NCBI GenBank assembly: GCA_017163975.1
Contig: JAFFSR010000010.1
Coordinates: forward strand, 3,222,001-3,286,000
Source: Anastatus disparis
Taxonomy: Eukaryota; Arthropoda; Insecta; Hymenoptera; Eupelmidae
Length of the DNA stretch: 64,000 bases
Direction of reading: 5' to 3'
In this document: one piece after another, positions 35,297 to 46,834 of the stretch
Numbering within the stretch: the stretch's first letter is position 1
How the letters are laid out: each line of letters opens with the position of its first letter
Notes under the pieces: generated by a model
What the model was told of the DNA's origin: nothing
Seen by the model: only the letters and a program-made list of their open reading frames with translations
Databases searched by the model: none
Program-made: the position numbers and the translations under genes

Positions 35297-37324
35297 GGGA
35301 CGTTTCATGTCAACTCGACTGACAAAAAAATAGAATTTGCTGAAAATCCTTGAAGAGGTTCCATTTGATAACTGAAATATACAAAAAAATTTTTAGAGGC
35401 ATAGGTCAAAAGGATTACGAGTAATAAGTAATGGAATATTGTGATTTTTCAAATTTTTTTGTGAAATTACCAACTTAATTATTTTTTTTCTCAGAAACTA
35501 AGGATTTTAGAGATTAACTTATGAATATATTTATTGTTGCAAATGATGAGTAGAATCTACACAAATTTTTTTAAATCTCAGAATTGCTGTCTTCTGATTG
35601 GTTCATTTTGTACTTTCATGTAATTTTGAATTTCTGGTGTTGGGCCAGGTTGATTTCACTCAGGTTGCACTATGTTATGTCTTTTTATAATATCTTGAAG
35701 TAAGCTTTGTCTCATCTTAGGCATAGAACTGAGAGAAGAGCTATAGAACTTTGAATATTAAAAAATAAAATAGAATTTTCAATTTAAAACATATATACTG
35801 TGGATTTGGTTCTTCGATTATAGATAATGCAATGTACGAACAAATGATTTTTAAATATCTTAAAAGGGATCTATTTCTTAATAATTCAAGTACTAATTGA
35901 GAATCTGAATTGAATTAATAACTGTTCATTATGTAGACATCCTCAAAATACACTCGTAACCAAAACATATTTATGTGTTTCAATAAATTGTTATTATAAT
36001 GATTTTAAATATGTGTTGAAAAATTATTTTAATACATATTATATATTTAGAATTAATATTTATATCATATATCTAGAAGTAAAAGAAATGAAGTAAAATA
36101 AATTCTATAGCCATGAAATTGATTAAATATAAAAATTTATTACGAATTCAAAAAATGTTTTATTTATAGAATGTGGAACTTTTGGCAAGTATTTTTTGAT
36201 TTCATCCTCATTCTAGTGACATTTTAATTTTGCAAATATACTATGAATTGAGAAAATTCTAAAATATATTTAGGAATTAATATTTATATCACATATCTGG
36301 AAATAAAAGAAATTAAATTAAATAAATTCAAGATGCATAAAATTTATTCGTTATAAAATATTACAAAATGAAAAAATTTTTTATTCATGGATTGTCTAAC
36401 TGTTGACAAGTACTTTTTCATTTTATTTCCATTCTAGTGACATTTTAATTTTTAAATACTTTTCAACTTAAAAAAAAATAATTATAATAAATGAAAATAT
36501 GATAGAGCGATAATTAGTTCTATTTTTAAAATCATTACTCAAAATAAGAATATTAAAAGTCTTTTTCTTTTAGAAGAATGTTATTTAATGATGATTATTG
36601 TTATTTTTGTCATTAATTATACTATAATTAAAAATAAACAGATAGCAATGACTAATAGTATAAGGTAATTAAGAATGATAATGTCTAAATAATGAACAGT
36701 TGATAATTCAATTCAGATTCTAAATTACCACTTAAATTATTAAGAAATAGATTTCTTTTAAGATATTTAAAAATCATTTGTTCGTTTATTGCATTATCTA
36801 TAATCGAAGAACCAAATCCACAGTATGTATGTTTTAAATTGAAAATTCTATTTTACTTTTTAATATTCAAAGTTCTATAGCTCTTCTCTCAGTTCTATGC
36901 CTAAGATGAGACAAAGCTCACTTCAAGATATTATAAAGAGACATAACATAGTGCAACCTGAGTGAAATCAACCTGGCCGAACACCAGAAATTCAAAATTA
37001 CATGAAAGTACAAAATGAACCAATCAGAAGACAGCAATTCTGAGATTTAAAAAAATTTGTGTAGATTCTACTCATCATTCGCAACAGTAAATATATTCAT
37101 AAGTGAATCTCTAAAATCCTTAGTTTCTGAGGAAAAAAATAATTAAGTTGGTAATTTCACAAAAAAATTTGAAAAATCACAATATTCTATGACTTATTAC
37201 TCGTAATCCCTTTGATCTATGCCTCTAAAAATTTTTTTGTATATTTTCGTTATCAAATGGAACCTCTATACGGATTTTCAGCAAATTCTATTTTTTTGTC
37301 AGTCGAGTTGACATGAAACGTCCC
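35297..37324. mobile_element. 2028-bp foldback nested in the left Polinton TIR
   Basis: It starts GGGACGTTTCATGTCAAC and ends with its inverse. The arms match over most of their length, including a repeated ATTAAGAAATAGATCYCTTTTAAG segment. It sits in a TA array, so the target duplication is ambiguous. It is absent from the right TIR. No coding capacity is seen. Confidence 0.9.
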
Positions 37325-37337
37325 ATATATATATATA

Positions 37338-37398
<61 letters not shown>

Positions 37399-37637
37399 GT
37401 ATACACTTAGAAATTAAATATAATGATAATTACAACAAATATTAACTATAATTTATTAGCATTATCTAAGTGCATACTATAGTTGTAAAAGTTAAAATAA
37501 CTTGAAAAAAATAATAGTGATCTACTTGATTTTCACCATTCTAATGTATGCATATAAGTTCGCATGAAAGATTCACATGCAACGAGAAACGTTTTTTTAA
37601 ATTTAAAATAGTCTAATTTGGTTGCTTTTAGTAATTT

Positions 37638-39610
37638 TATATTTTGATATATATTCATAAGAACAGTAATAATATGTTTTAAAGTATAAAAAAATTAGTT
37701 AATGCAAATATTTGAAAATAAAGCTATGCCGGGAGCTATCAGCCTTATGTTTGATCTCTGAAACTAAAAGAGATAGAGATACAGAAATTAGCACAATGGT
37801 TTGTTGTATTTAATCAATTGAAAAGAAAGTATTTCATTGATTATTTATCGTATATTTCTATTCTGCATATTGCATAATGACACTTCAAACTTTTAATGAC
37901 TGTCTTGTAAAGTCACACTTATACTTATATATTTCATAACTATTATAATCAATGGTTTATAAGATTGAGTAGTTGTAATGTGTTCTTAAAAATGAAAGAA
38001 TACTTAAATGTTACTGCTTATTACTATTTTATAATCAAATATATTGATAGAAACAAATAAAACATCATTTTGAGTATATTAATGTCTGTTTCACAATTTT
38101 TAACTCAATCGATGAAAATCACTATTCTTCATTTTTTCATATCTCGGAAACCAAAAGAGATAGAGATCTGAAAATTGATATATATCTTTGTTATGTTTTA
38201 TAAATAATATAGAAAGCTATCCCAAAACTCTAAGTTATTTGTTTCTTTATTTACTTAATGCAAAATAATATCTTAGAATAGCCGAAAGACCCAATTTCTT
38301 ATAAAAGTCATTTATCAAACTAATTCATATTACATTAAAATAAGGATAAAAAGTTGAATTCTAATACATTTAATTATTCTGTTTTTAAATATATTCATTA
38401 GAATAATAAGATATTTTGTAGTGATGAAAAAAAAATTAATTTCAATTTATTAATGTATATATTTGAAAATGTAGCTATGCAGAGAGTTATCAGCCACATG
38501 TCTTATCTCTGAAACTAAAAGAGATAGAGATTTAGAAATTGGCATGATGTTTTGTTGTACTTAATTGATGAAAAAGAAAGGTATTCCAAACTCTAAGTAC
38601 TTTACTTCTATTCTACATACTTTATGCTCTTATAAAGATACATGCACTTATACTTGTATATTTCATAAATACTATAATTTGGTTTATAAGATTGAGTAGT
38701 TGTAATATGTTCTTAAGAATGGAAGAATAATTAAATCTTACGGCTCAAAACTATTTTATATTCAATCATATTGATAGAAACAATCAAAACATCATTTTGA
38801 GTGTATTAATGTTTGTTTCAGAATTTTTAACTCAATCGATAAAAATTACTATTATTCATTTTTCATATCTCAAAAACTAAAAGGGATAGAGATCTGAAAA
38901 TTGATATATAACTTTGTTATGTTTAATAATTAATAAAGAAAGTAAAAAATTTAATTCAAATGGTTTTTATAGTATATTTAATAATTAAAACTTGAATCTT
39001 ATTGCATTTAACGGTTATATTTTTAAGTATATTTATTGAAATAATTGGAAATTATTGATTGGTCTGAAAAAGGATTCTAAATTTTTAAAATTTATCTTAA
39101 ACAAAGAAACTGTCCTCATCTTTTAGTCTCAAATAGAGCTCTAAAATTCTTCATTCAAACTAGTAAAATATAAATATTAAAAGGAAAAAAAAGGTGATAT
39201 TTGAATCATGTTTTTTAATATTAAGTTCAATCTATTTGAATAGAAATAATATAAAATACTATAATTATTTCATTGTATATGGATGATGATATCTCCAACA
39301 AACGCTCTACAAGCCACAATCAATCATTCACATGATTCTTTACCTTCTCAATATGTATATTTAACAAATTTATTGATAGAAAATCAGACATTGCATCAAA
39401 AATCTTTCTAAATCTTTGTTTTAGCAAGAGCCAGTCTCTTAGCTTCAGAACATTATTATATGCACACACATTTCTTGAAGTAGCAAAATGATGTGAACAT
39501 TGAACAAAATCTTCAGACGGTGGAAGGTTCTTGAAAAAAGAACATCCTAATTATTTTACATTACGGATTAACCTGCTAATAATTTAAGATTAACATACAA
39601 GTTTAGCTCA
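37638..39610. repeat. Diverged ~730-bp tandem repeats where polB N-terminus is expected
   Basis: Phrases such as AACTAAAAGAGATAGAGAT recur at about 37765, 38148, 38513 and 38878. ATTGAGTAGTTGTAAT and ACATCATTTTGAGT pairs recur at a ~730-bp offset. No polymerase or exonuclease motifs are readable on either strand. Confidence 0.7.
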
Positions 39611-40398
39611 TTATATATTTATAAATACTTATTAAATAGAAACCTTTGTAAGCATTTTTGTTTTTTTGACTCCTTTAATGTAAATGTCAGTATTAAAAAG
39701 AATGAAATGTACTGTTGCTTAGCTCTATATGAGGGATATTGCCTGAACTCCATAGTTATCCATGAAAATTTATCTCAAGCCAATGATTCTCGCTTTTGTT
39801 TTTTTTTCCAAAAGATTCTTACATGAATACGGTTGTTTGAAAATATATGCCAATAGCATAGCGTCTTCTTCAAGAGGAACGCTTGCAACTTCTTCAAAAC
39901 AAGCTTGTTTGAAGAAACTTTAAAGCTTGAAAATCCACAACGTATTTCATCTTCGCTACAAACCTTGCTGACTGAAGCGAACCAGAGAGGAATGAATTTT
40001 TTAATATATATTTATAAATACTTATTAAATAGAAACCTTTGTAAGCATTTTTGTTTTTTTGACTCCTTTAATGTAAATGTCAGTATTAAAAAGAATGAAA
40101 TGTACTGTTGCTTAGCTTTATATGAGGGATATTGCCTGAACTCCATAGTTATCCATGAAAATTTATCTCAAGCCAATGATTCTCGCTTTTGTTTTTTTTT
40201 CCAAAAGATTCTTACATGAATACGGTTGTTTGAAAAGATATGCCAATAGCATAGCGTCTTCTTCAAGAGGAACGCTTGCAACTTCTTCAAAACAAGCTTG
40301 TTTGAAGAAACTTTAAAGCTTGAAAATCCACAACGTATTTCATCTTCGCTACAAACCTTGCTGACTGAAGCGAACCAGAGAGGAATGAATTTTTTAAT
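39611..40398 (+). repeat. Two tandem 393-bp copies with an open frame
   Basis: Copy 1 (39611-40003) and copy 2 (40004-40398) are almost identical at an offset of 393 bp, which is 131 codons. A frame starting near 39905 (LKLENPQRISSSLQTLL) runs through the junction for 104 aa, and the same start recurs at 40298. The family is not recognised. It may be a remnant of the region upstream of polymerase. Confidence 0.8.
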
Positions 40399-40550
40399 CG
40401 AGCACCTCTTCTTTTTTCATGCGGGAGAGATTGGGTTGGGAGAAGGTGGAGGTAAAACCTCAGCAGCTTTCTCCCCTCTACGCGTGCGCGCATACCCCCC
40501 ACCATTTTACTTGATTCTTTGTCTATGTATATCTCTTCTATTATGACTAC

Positions 40551-41339
40551 ATGCTAGATAATATAGCAAACGACAGAGACAGTTGTATGCTATTGTACAC
40601 TGATAACTTGGTATACGAGGTCAGTAATATCCATATGTTCAATATCACGAAACGATACATCCATGAATTCGACACCTCTGACTACCCGCAGCCGTTCAAC
40701 ATTTCTCCAGCTAACAAGAAAATTGTTGGTCTTATGAAGGACGAATGCAACGGAAACATCATATTGGAATTCGTTAGACTAAGGAGTAAGATGTACAACA
40801 TTAGAATCCTGTATGAAAAGGCAATAACAAAAGCAAAAGGAGTAAAGAGTTCAGTAGTTTAGGCAACCATTACTTCTGATGATTGTCTGGAAACTAAAAA
40901 ACCTTTAGTTCGCGAGCAGCGAAACATTAGGTCTCATAATCGTCAACTGTGCACTGAGGAAGAGAATAAAATCGCTCTCAGTGCGCATGACGACGAGAGA
41001 TTTCTTCAAGAAGAAACTACAGACACTCTTCCTTGGAGCCACTACCTAGCAAGATCACAAAATCCAGAACCAGCAGATATCGAAGCTGCTATCGAGCCGC
41101 TAGATCCTAGAGTAAAGATAGACGAGTCGCTAGATCCTGGAGTGGAGATAGCCGAGCCACCAGATCCTGGAGTGGGGATAGCCGCCGTGGTGGGGAGCGC
41201 ACTATATGAACAGGTGCAGAATCGGCCGAGCGTCATTCAGTTCGCTGACTCTTCAAGAAAAGACGCACTCAAGAGAGCCCACACTGAAAAAATGAAATGG
41301 TCTTCGGGACTGGGCGCTTTGGTTACAGTTACTATTTAG
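40551..41339 (+). pseudogene. Polinton DNA polymerase B, C-terminal fragment
   Basis: Protein-primed family B polymerase C-terminus. LLYTDNLVYEV stands where YTDTDS (motif C) should be, so the second catalytic Asp is gone. KKIVGLMKDECNG, RLRSKMYNI and KAKGVKSSVV follow. An in-frame TAG at 40860 interrupts, then REQRNIRSHNRQ, NKIALSAHDDERF and DTLPWSHYLA continue in the same frame, as in other Polinton polymerases. The tail has three 9-codon repeats of LDPGVEIAE type (41092-41180). Palm, fingers, TPR and exonuclease domains are missing. It cannot replicate the element. Confidence 0.88.
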
Positions 41340-42019
41340 ATGTGGTAATGTACGGTTTAGTAAACATTACTACTACCGTGATTGGTAGCGTTTACTAATC
41401 ATCTCTGTAGTAAGCTTTACTATAATATTTTAATACTTATTTATTTTTTATTCATTTTTATTTTATTATAATTACAACTTGTATTTCGGTGAAATATATA
41501 ATAATTGATCTATATTTGTTGTCATTTCAACAAATATGTGCGTCGCATAATTACATGGATGAAAATCGGGCAACTCATTTTCCACTCGTTTAATTTGCTC
41601 TTGACAAAGTCATCCATGTTTGCTTAACACACTCACTATATTTTATTTAATTATAAATTTAATTTATATAATTAGATCCATTAAAACGTTTGACAAGGGA
41701 CGACGATCAACTTCTACCAAAACATAATAGTAAATGTTACGTCGCTTAGTAACTGAAAGACTTACTATATATACTAGTACGATCAACTGAAAAATATGGT
41801 ATTGGCTACTAGATTTTTAAATAACTATGTTTACTAATGTTCTTGAGTGCAGAGAACTATATCATTTTTTCAGTGCACCAACCAAACAGTAAAGAAGCAG
41901 GCAGTAACAAGAGATCCAAAATTGACAATTCTTGAATTAAGGTTAGTATAATTATATTTATTCTCATAGCAATTTAGGTTTTCAAATGTTTTAATAGAAT
42001 TTGAAAAAAAAGATTGAAT
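41340..42019. other. Non-coding gap after polB
   Basis: AT-rich. GTAAACATTACTACTACC / GTAGCGTTTACTAATC near 41355-41400 forms a weak hairpin. No gene is seen. Confidence 0.5.
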
Positions 42020-42385
42020 GTTTTTAATATAGTATCAATACAGTATCAATATAGTATTAGTATAGTATCAATACAATATCGATACAATATCAATACAGTA
42101 TCAATATAGTATTAATATAGTATCAATACAGTATCAATACAGTATCAATATAGTATCAATACAGTATTAATACAGTATCAATACAGTATCAATACAGTAT
42201 CAATATAGTATCAATACAGTATCAATACAGTATCAATATAGTATCAATACAGTATCAATACAGCATCAATATAGTATCAATAAAATTTAAATATAGTATC
42301 AATACAGTATTAATACAGTATCAATAAAGTCTAAAAATATAGCATCAATAAAGTTTAAATATAGTATTATTAAAGATTAAATTAG
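42020..42385 (+). repeat. 11-bp minisatellite (TATCAATACAG), array 1
   Basis: About 30 copies of TATCAATA(C/T)AG with an 11-bp period, with some decayed units at the right end. The same family recurs at 50290-50945 inside this Polinton. Confidence 0.95.
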
Positions 42386-42434
42386 TACTGATTATATTTA
42401 TCAATCAAGAATTTGTTTTTCTCTTACAGATAAG

Positions 42435-42734
42435 ATGGACATTTCTAAACTGAACGTCATTGCCAGAGGAGGGTTTCTTCCTACTAAAAAGATCACTGAA
42501 CTGACAGAAGGCACTTCCTACGCGGTCACATGTTTGAGACAAGTAAAAACTCGCTTTGGACCCAAGATTGTTGCAGAACTGTGTGAAGAAATTCAAATCT
42601 TCTTACCTAAAAAAGTGTCGGAAGTTCTTGAAAAAGATCAAGAGTTTTTTGAAAGAATGCAGGATGCTGCTAATAAACATAAACTTTGTGTTGTGTTCAA
42701 AGGAGGTTATGTCCTCGAATTTTGTAGTGTTTAG
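42435..42734 (+). CDS. Small Polinton protein, possible ssDNA-binding fold (copy A)
   Basis: Intact 99-aa frame just after the minisatellite. The body reads ITELTEGTSYAVT, a beta-rich middle (KTRFGPKIVAELCEE), then QIFLPKKVSEVL and a short tail LEFCSV. It resembles small proteins I remember from insect Polintons and shares its layout with the frame at 49349-49756. The alternating strands suggest an OB-like fold that might bind single-stranded DNA; this is inference only. It is one of the few undamaged frames in the element. Confidence 0.6.
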   Translation: MDISKLNVIARGGFLPTKKITELTEGTSYAVTCLRQVKTRFGPKIVAELCEEIQIFLPKKVSEVLEKDQEFFERMQDAANKHKLCVVFKGGYVLEFCSV

Positions 42735-42952
42735 TGAGCGTGTGTATAATAAGTGTTTAATTATCAATGTTTTATTGAAATAAATGTTATAATAAATTTT
42801 GTTTGATTTTAAAAAGTGTTTATTTATTTCGTATTATCCAACATACAGTACAAAATACAAGATTTATGATATATATAAGCTCAAATGCTCTAATTAAAAT
42901 AACACTGGATTCTTTGTAAGTATTCATTCTATATAAAATAACTAATTTCATT

Positions 42953-43874
42953 TTAATAAAATATTTGTTGTGCATTTTCTTCATCAATCCAACTATTGTG
43001 AGAATTGTCAAAATCAAGCCACTTTACAAATATTTCATTTCCACGTCTTCTGCGAATCTTCTCCACAAGATAATAATCTGGATATTTGACGCTTTGTAAT
43101 TCTTGTTCATAAAAGCCACCAGCGATTGGGTGATCTTTGTAATCTTGCAAGAGGTAAGTAACTGGTTTTGTTCTGCGAACCTGGCGCACGGTAAATTCAG
43201 TCGACCAGATGGGTGTGTATCCTTTCTCGAATACTTGTTTCAACTTGCTTACTCGTACTTTGTCACCAACTTTAAACTTTGGCTTCTTTTCTGTTAAATT
43301 AACATTACGTTTGTATCTTTGAAGAACTTCTGCTTCGTTTTCAGCTATAACATCTTCTGGTTTCATACCAATAGTCCGATGCTTCTCATCATTAAACTTG
43401 ACAATCAAATTGGAAAGAATATCGATTCACTTGTAGTTACCACGTAAACTAAACTGCTTCCACATTTTGTTTTTGAGAGTGCGATTAAAATACGCAAAAA
43501 GACGCTTTGAGATTGCTATAAGTCAAGTAGAGATTTATTTTATATTGTTGCATGAGATTCTGGAAATTTGTATTATAAAACTCCTTGCCTCGGTCAGTGA
43601 GAAGATTCTTAGGCACTTTACCTTTTGTCAATACGGACTTCATAGCAACAGAAACATCTATACCAGTTTTTTGTTTTACAGGAACAGCCCAGGCGTATTT
43701 TGAAAAAACATCTATAACGGTAAACATGTATTTGTAGCCTTTGTTTTCTCAAGAATATGATTGCATCTCTACTAAATCAGCTTGCCAAGTCTCATCCAAA
43801 CCTCGCACATCAAACTTTCGGCGAGGATGATTACGACGTGCTGACTTGTGAAGCTTTTCTACAAGTCTATGACG
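42953..43874 (-). pseudogene. Polinton integrase (c-INT) with chromodomain
   Basis: It reads from 43874 leftward. LDETWQADLVEM carries the first catalytic Asp. A TGA near 43749 follows, then VIDVFSKYAWAVP and LLTDRGKEFYN with the second Asp. Just where the Glu of the DDE triad is expected (after NLKAS) a deletion/frameshift near 43488 removes it; FNRTLKNKMW resumes in another frame. A stop near 43428 follows, then the C-terminal SH3-like VGDKVRVSKLK and chromodomain YLVEKIRRRRGNEI...WID to 42953. The protein would insert the element into the genome; this copy cannot. Confidence 0.9.
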
Positions 43875-44254
43875 TTATTCCATCGATGGTTATCGATTGA
43901 CTGTTTTGCACTAACAGTGATAATGCCTCCTTTTATAGTCTTAATTTCCAACTGGCTTTGTATGAATTTCTTATCTAGCTCGTCTCTATGCACCTCTACA
44001 ATTTTATCTAGCTTATTGAGATCACTTCTCAAACTAGATATCGAATCTAATGATTTTTGAACTTCCAAGCGTACGATACGCTGTAAAGTATCTACATTTA
44101 CAGCTTCATTGAGTTGATTAGGTGATGCGAGATTACACAGCCTCTTATTTTCTATATCATGTTGTCCATCTTTTGTGAGTTTATAGCCAATACCCGGAGG
44201 TCCTCGACTACCCTTGCTTCGTTTGAGATTACGTCCGAATATATCGACGCTCAT
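43859..44254 (-). CDS. Polinton accessory protein with GPPG and coiled coil
   Basis: 131-aa frame without internal stops. The N-terminus MSVDIFGRN is followed by a short RGPPGIGYKL, then DGQHDIENKRLCNLA, and a long charged helical stretch (residues ~60-110, SLRSDLNKLDKIVEVH) that looks like a trimeric coiled coil. I recall similar proteins beside integrase in insect Polintons. The layout hints at a fibre- or shaft-like structural protein, but this is inference. It overlaps the start of the integrase frame by 16 bp. The C-terminus may be truncated. Confidence 0.6.
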   Translation of the reverse strand: MSVDIFGRNLKRSKGSRGPPGIGYKLTKDGQHDIENKRLCNLASPNQLNEAVNVDTLQRIVRLEVQKSLDSISSLRSDLNKLDKIVEVHRDELDKKFIQSQLEIKTIKGGIITVSAKQSIDNHRWNNVIDL

Positions 44255-44285
44255 TTTGATAATGCATGGTATAGGTGTCTACACC

Positions 44286-45229
44286 TCAATATATATAGCC
44301 TCCTTCACGTAACTCTTCTATAATTGAATATATCTCATTTGTATGACTAGGAATTCCAGCTTCTCTTTCAGCAATGAGTAATCGAAGGCAATTAACAAGT
44401 TCGTTTGGATCATTCCAGTATATGTAATCCATTCTCGTATCTCTTCTTGCAATTTTATATCGCGGTAACGATCCTCCTCTTTTTTTCAATGAAAACAAAG
44501 GACTAATGATACTGTCGAATTTCTTACTTTTGTGCGTACGGATAGTCTCATCACTTCTGTAGCGTCGTTTGTGAGCACTAGTAGTTTCAAGAATCTTCTT
44601 GTAATTTTGCATATCATTATTGTTCATGTGATTTCTATCGGGATTTTTCGTAATTAACAATTCTAACAATCCTTTAGTTTTTGGATATTTTTTATCTTTT
44701 ATACGAATATTTTTATCTTCGAAAAATAGAGGTGAGTCACCAATAAAGAAACTATCACTTTCCTTGCGCACTCCATAAACTTTATCCAACTGTTTTGATT
44801 GATTTTCATTGAGCATATGAATGTACTTATTATCAAGCAATAAATCTTTGATTTCTTCTTTTTCTAATTTCTGCTCACTTGCAGATGATTCAAATTCTGT
44901 ATCAACTTGTCGAATAGTATCGTTTAATGACGTATCATCATCATCATTATCAATGGATGAAGAGGAAGGAGAAGAAGGCTGTAAGAAGAAGGAATAAGTA
45001 TCATTGTTTTTATAACTTTTTTATTTGCTATGTCACGTATAAAATCATTAATTTTCTCAGTAGTAGCAACGAGTTTCTGAAGAGGATCAACGATTGGTTT
45101 GAATGTCTCGCCAAATGCTCTTTCAATATTCTCTTTTTCAAACTTCAGCAAGTTATATTTTCGTTTAACTGCATTGCGTGCTTGCACAAGTTGATGTAGA
45201 ACATCTTTCTTTTGTCTAATGTCAGCCAT
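44286..45229 (-). pseudogene. Polinton DUF8207-like protein, frameshifted
   Basis: The N-terminal part (45229-~44990) starts MADIRQKKDVLHQLVQARNA and is a long helix. The C-terminal part (44840-44286) has FFIGDSPLFFEDKNIRIKD, KKYPKTKGLLELLITKNP, DYIYWNDPNELVNCLRLL and ends EELREGGYIY. These two parts belong to one protein in other Polintons that I recall, and the domain matches what I remember as DUF8207. A frameshift lies between ~44990 and 44840 in a repetitive ATG/TCA-rich stretch. The function is unknown. It is transcribed in the same direction as integrase and ATPase. Confidence 0.7.
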
Positions 45230-45393
45230 GTTGACACTTCAGCATACGACGATGAATTTTTTTCTTAGGACTATGTGCCCGCTATATTTATAGCAAAACA
45301 ATCGAAGCCTTTTCTATATCTACCAGAATTGATCGAGCTATCTTTGTCGATCATCAAAAATCCGTATTTATCGTCAGTCCAACACTTGGAGCA

Positions 45394-45975
45394 TTATTCT
45401 TTGAATTGAGCGTAAATCATGTCAGAATTGACGTGATTGTCGTATAAGTATCTCAAGTTGACGTCATCTTGACGAAAAATCACCAACAAATTGACATTGT
45501 CTCTGACTAGATGTTTTGGAATTCGAGCATAAGATTGATAGAGATAGAAACAATCAACATCTTTGTGTCTGCCCATACAAAAGTAAGCTCTGATATTATC
45601 TTGTTTTTCACAGGCTACATCATCAAAAATCATGACAGAATTTTTAAGCGCATTATCAGGGGCTACAACAAATTCGTGCTCACTAAAGGGAAAGTACTGT
45701 ACACCTTCTGAAAGCTCTAGGAGATCCTTCAAAAACTTGTACTTTGGTTGATTCAAAGACTTGGAGTACACATAAACATTTTCGAACCTAAGACCGTTAG
45801 GATGCGTTATGAGTGTTAACAGACTATTGGTTTTACCACAATTTTATGGACCGCAAAATACAGCTCGAATACTGTTTGAAAGTAAGTCTCCATGCCTCTT
45901 TAATATCTTCACATGCTCCACGATAGTGTCGAAATTTTCTATCGGTAACTTAACGGATTGTTCTTTGAAATTCAT
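45394..45975 (-). pseudogene. Polinton packaging ATPase (FtsK/HerA type)
   Basis: It starts at the ATG at 45975 (MNFKEQSVKLP). The Walker A motif reads GP-stop-NCGKT: the TAA at 45844-45846 falls inside the loop. Walker B is MIFDDVA near residue 110. CMGRHKDVDCFYLYQSYARI and LLVIFRQDD follow, the latter a sensor-like segment typical of A32-like viral genome-packaging ATPases. About 193 codons, close to full size. The protein would pump DNA into capsids. It shares a ~80-bp gap with the divergent capsid-side gene starting near 46058. Confidence 0.9.
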
Positions 45976-46057
45976 TATGGCAGCACGTCTGACGTACGAA
46001 TGCTTGACCAGCTATAAATACATAGCTTTTATACCCAATGCTTCAGTCTTCATTTAG

Positions 46058-46834
46058 TCTTCGAAGTGTGATTGTTTTGTCAACAAGCTTCTTAATAGTC
46101 TTCCAATCGAACTTCACATATCCAGCTACCAATACTGTGGACCCGGTACAAGATTGGCTAAACGTTTAGCTAGAGGTGATCCAGGAATCAATCCTCTCGA
46201 CAGAGCTTGTGAAGAGCACGACATTGCCTATTCACAGAATCGTGAAAACGTAGAAGCCAGAAACGTTGCTGATAGAATTTTATCAGAAAAAGCTAATCAA
46301 AGAATTTCATCAAAAGACGCTAGCTTTGGAGAAAAAGCAGCTGCATTTGCAATTAGAAACATCATGAAAGCAAAGTCTAAATTTGGAATGGGCATGAGGA
46401 AGCCTTCTATCACTTTCAATACAATAGTAAAGGCTGCATCAGAATCAATTGTTCCTACAAAATGTGCTCGAAGAACCATTCTGTCAGCTTTAAAAGGTGC
46501 ACGAAGTGCTGTTAAAAAAGCAGGTGGTAAACAAAATGTAAAAATTCCACGTACTTTACCAGTTCCAAAGAAAGTAGGAGGTTTCTTACCATTCCTCATA
46601 CCAATCTTTGCAGGTTTGAGTGCTGTCAGTGGTATAGCTGGAGGTGCTGCTGGAATCGCTAAAGCGGTAAACGATTCCAAAGCTGCTAAACAACAATTGG
46701 AAACAAATAAGAGACATAATATAAAGATGAAAGAAATAGCTCTTGGCAAAGGTCTTTACTTGAAACCATATAAAATTGGTCTTGGTCTTCATATGAAACC
46801 AAAGAATTCTTTAAAAAAAAGATTCTCGAAGTAA
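46058..46834 (+). pseudogene. Polinton phospholipase A2-domain protein
   Basis: The frame is open from 46058 but has no ATG before the domain. YQYCGPGTRL is the PLA2 calcium loop and ACEEHDIAYS the catalytic His-Asp helix, both intact, as in parvovirus-type VP1 PLA2 domains. The C-terminal half contains GGFLPFLIPIFAGLSAVSG, a hydrophobic Gly/Ala segment (~residues 170-200), then a basic tail ending LKKRFSK. This PLA2-plus-hydrophobic layout is found in insect Polintons and probably aids membrane crossing of particles. The start codon seems lost (TAG at 46055), so it is called a pseudogene although the body is intact. Confidence 0.85.

Larger units (their letters stand above)
34796..37637 (+). 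repeat. Left Polinton TIR, enlarged by a nested foldback
   Basis: Inverted match to 51474-52290. It holds TTTCTAACCCA subterminal repeats (34828-34905), a GC-rich GCCGGCGGCCGGC motif, a tRNA-like sequence and TA arrays. Without the 2028-bp insert it is 814 bp, close to the right TIR's 817 bp. Confidence 0.92.

Noticed and set aside
40287..40505. Minus-strand frame MVGGMRARVEGR...
   Set aside because: It overlaps the 393-bp tandem repeat antisense and has no recognisable motif.
42020..42385. CRISPR-like array
   Set aside because: The repeat is an 11-bp continuous minisatellite with no unique spacers, in a eukaryotic mobile element.
46297..46749. 150-aa minus-strand frame opposite the PLA2 gene
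   Set aside because: It is the antisense shadow of the PLA2-domain gene, whose motifs are clear on the plus strand.
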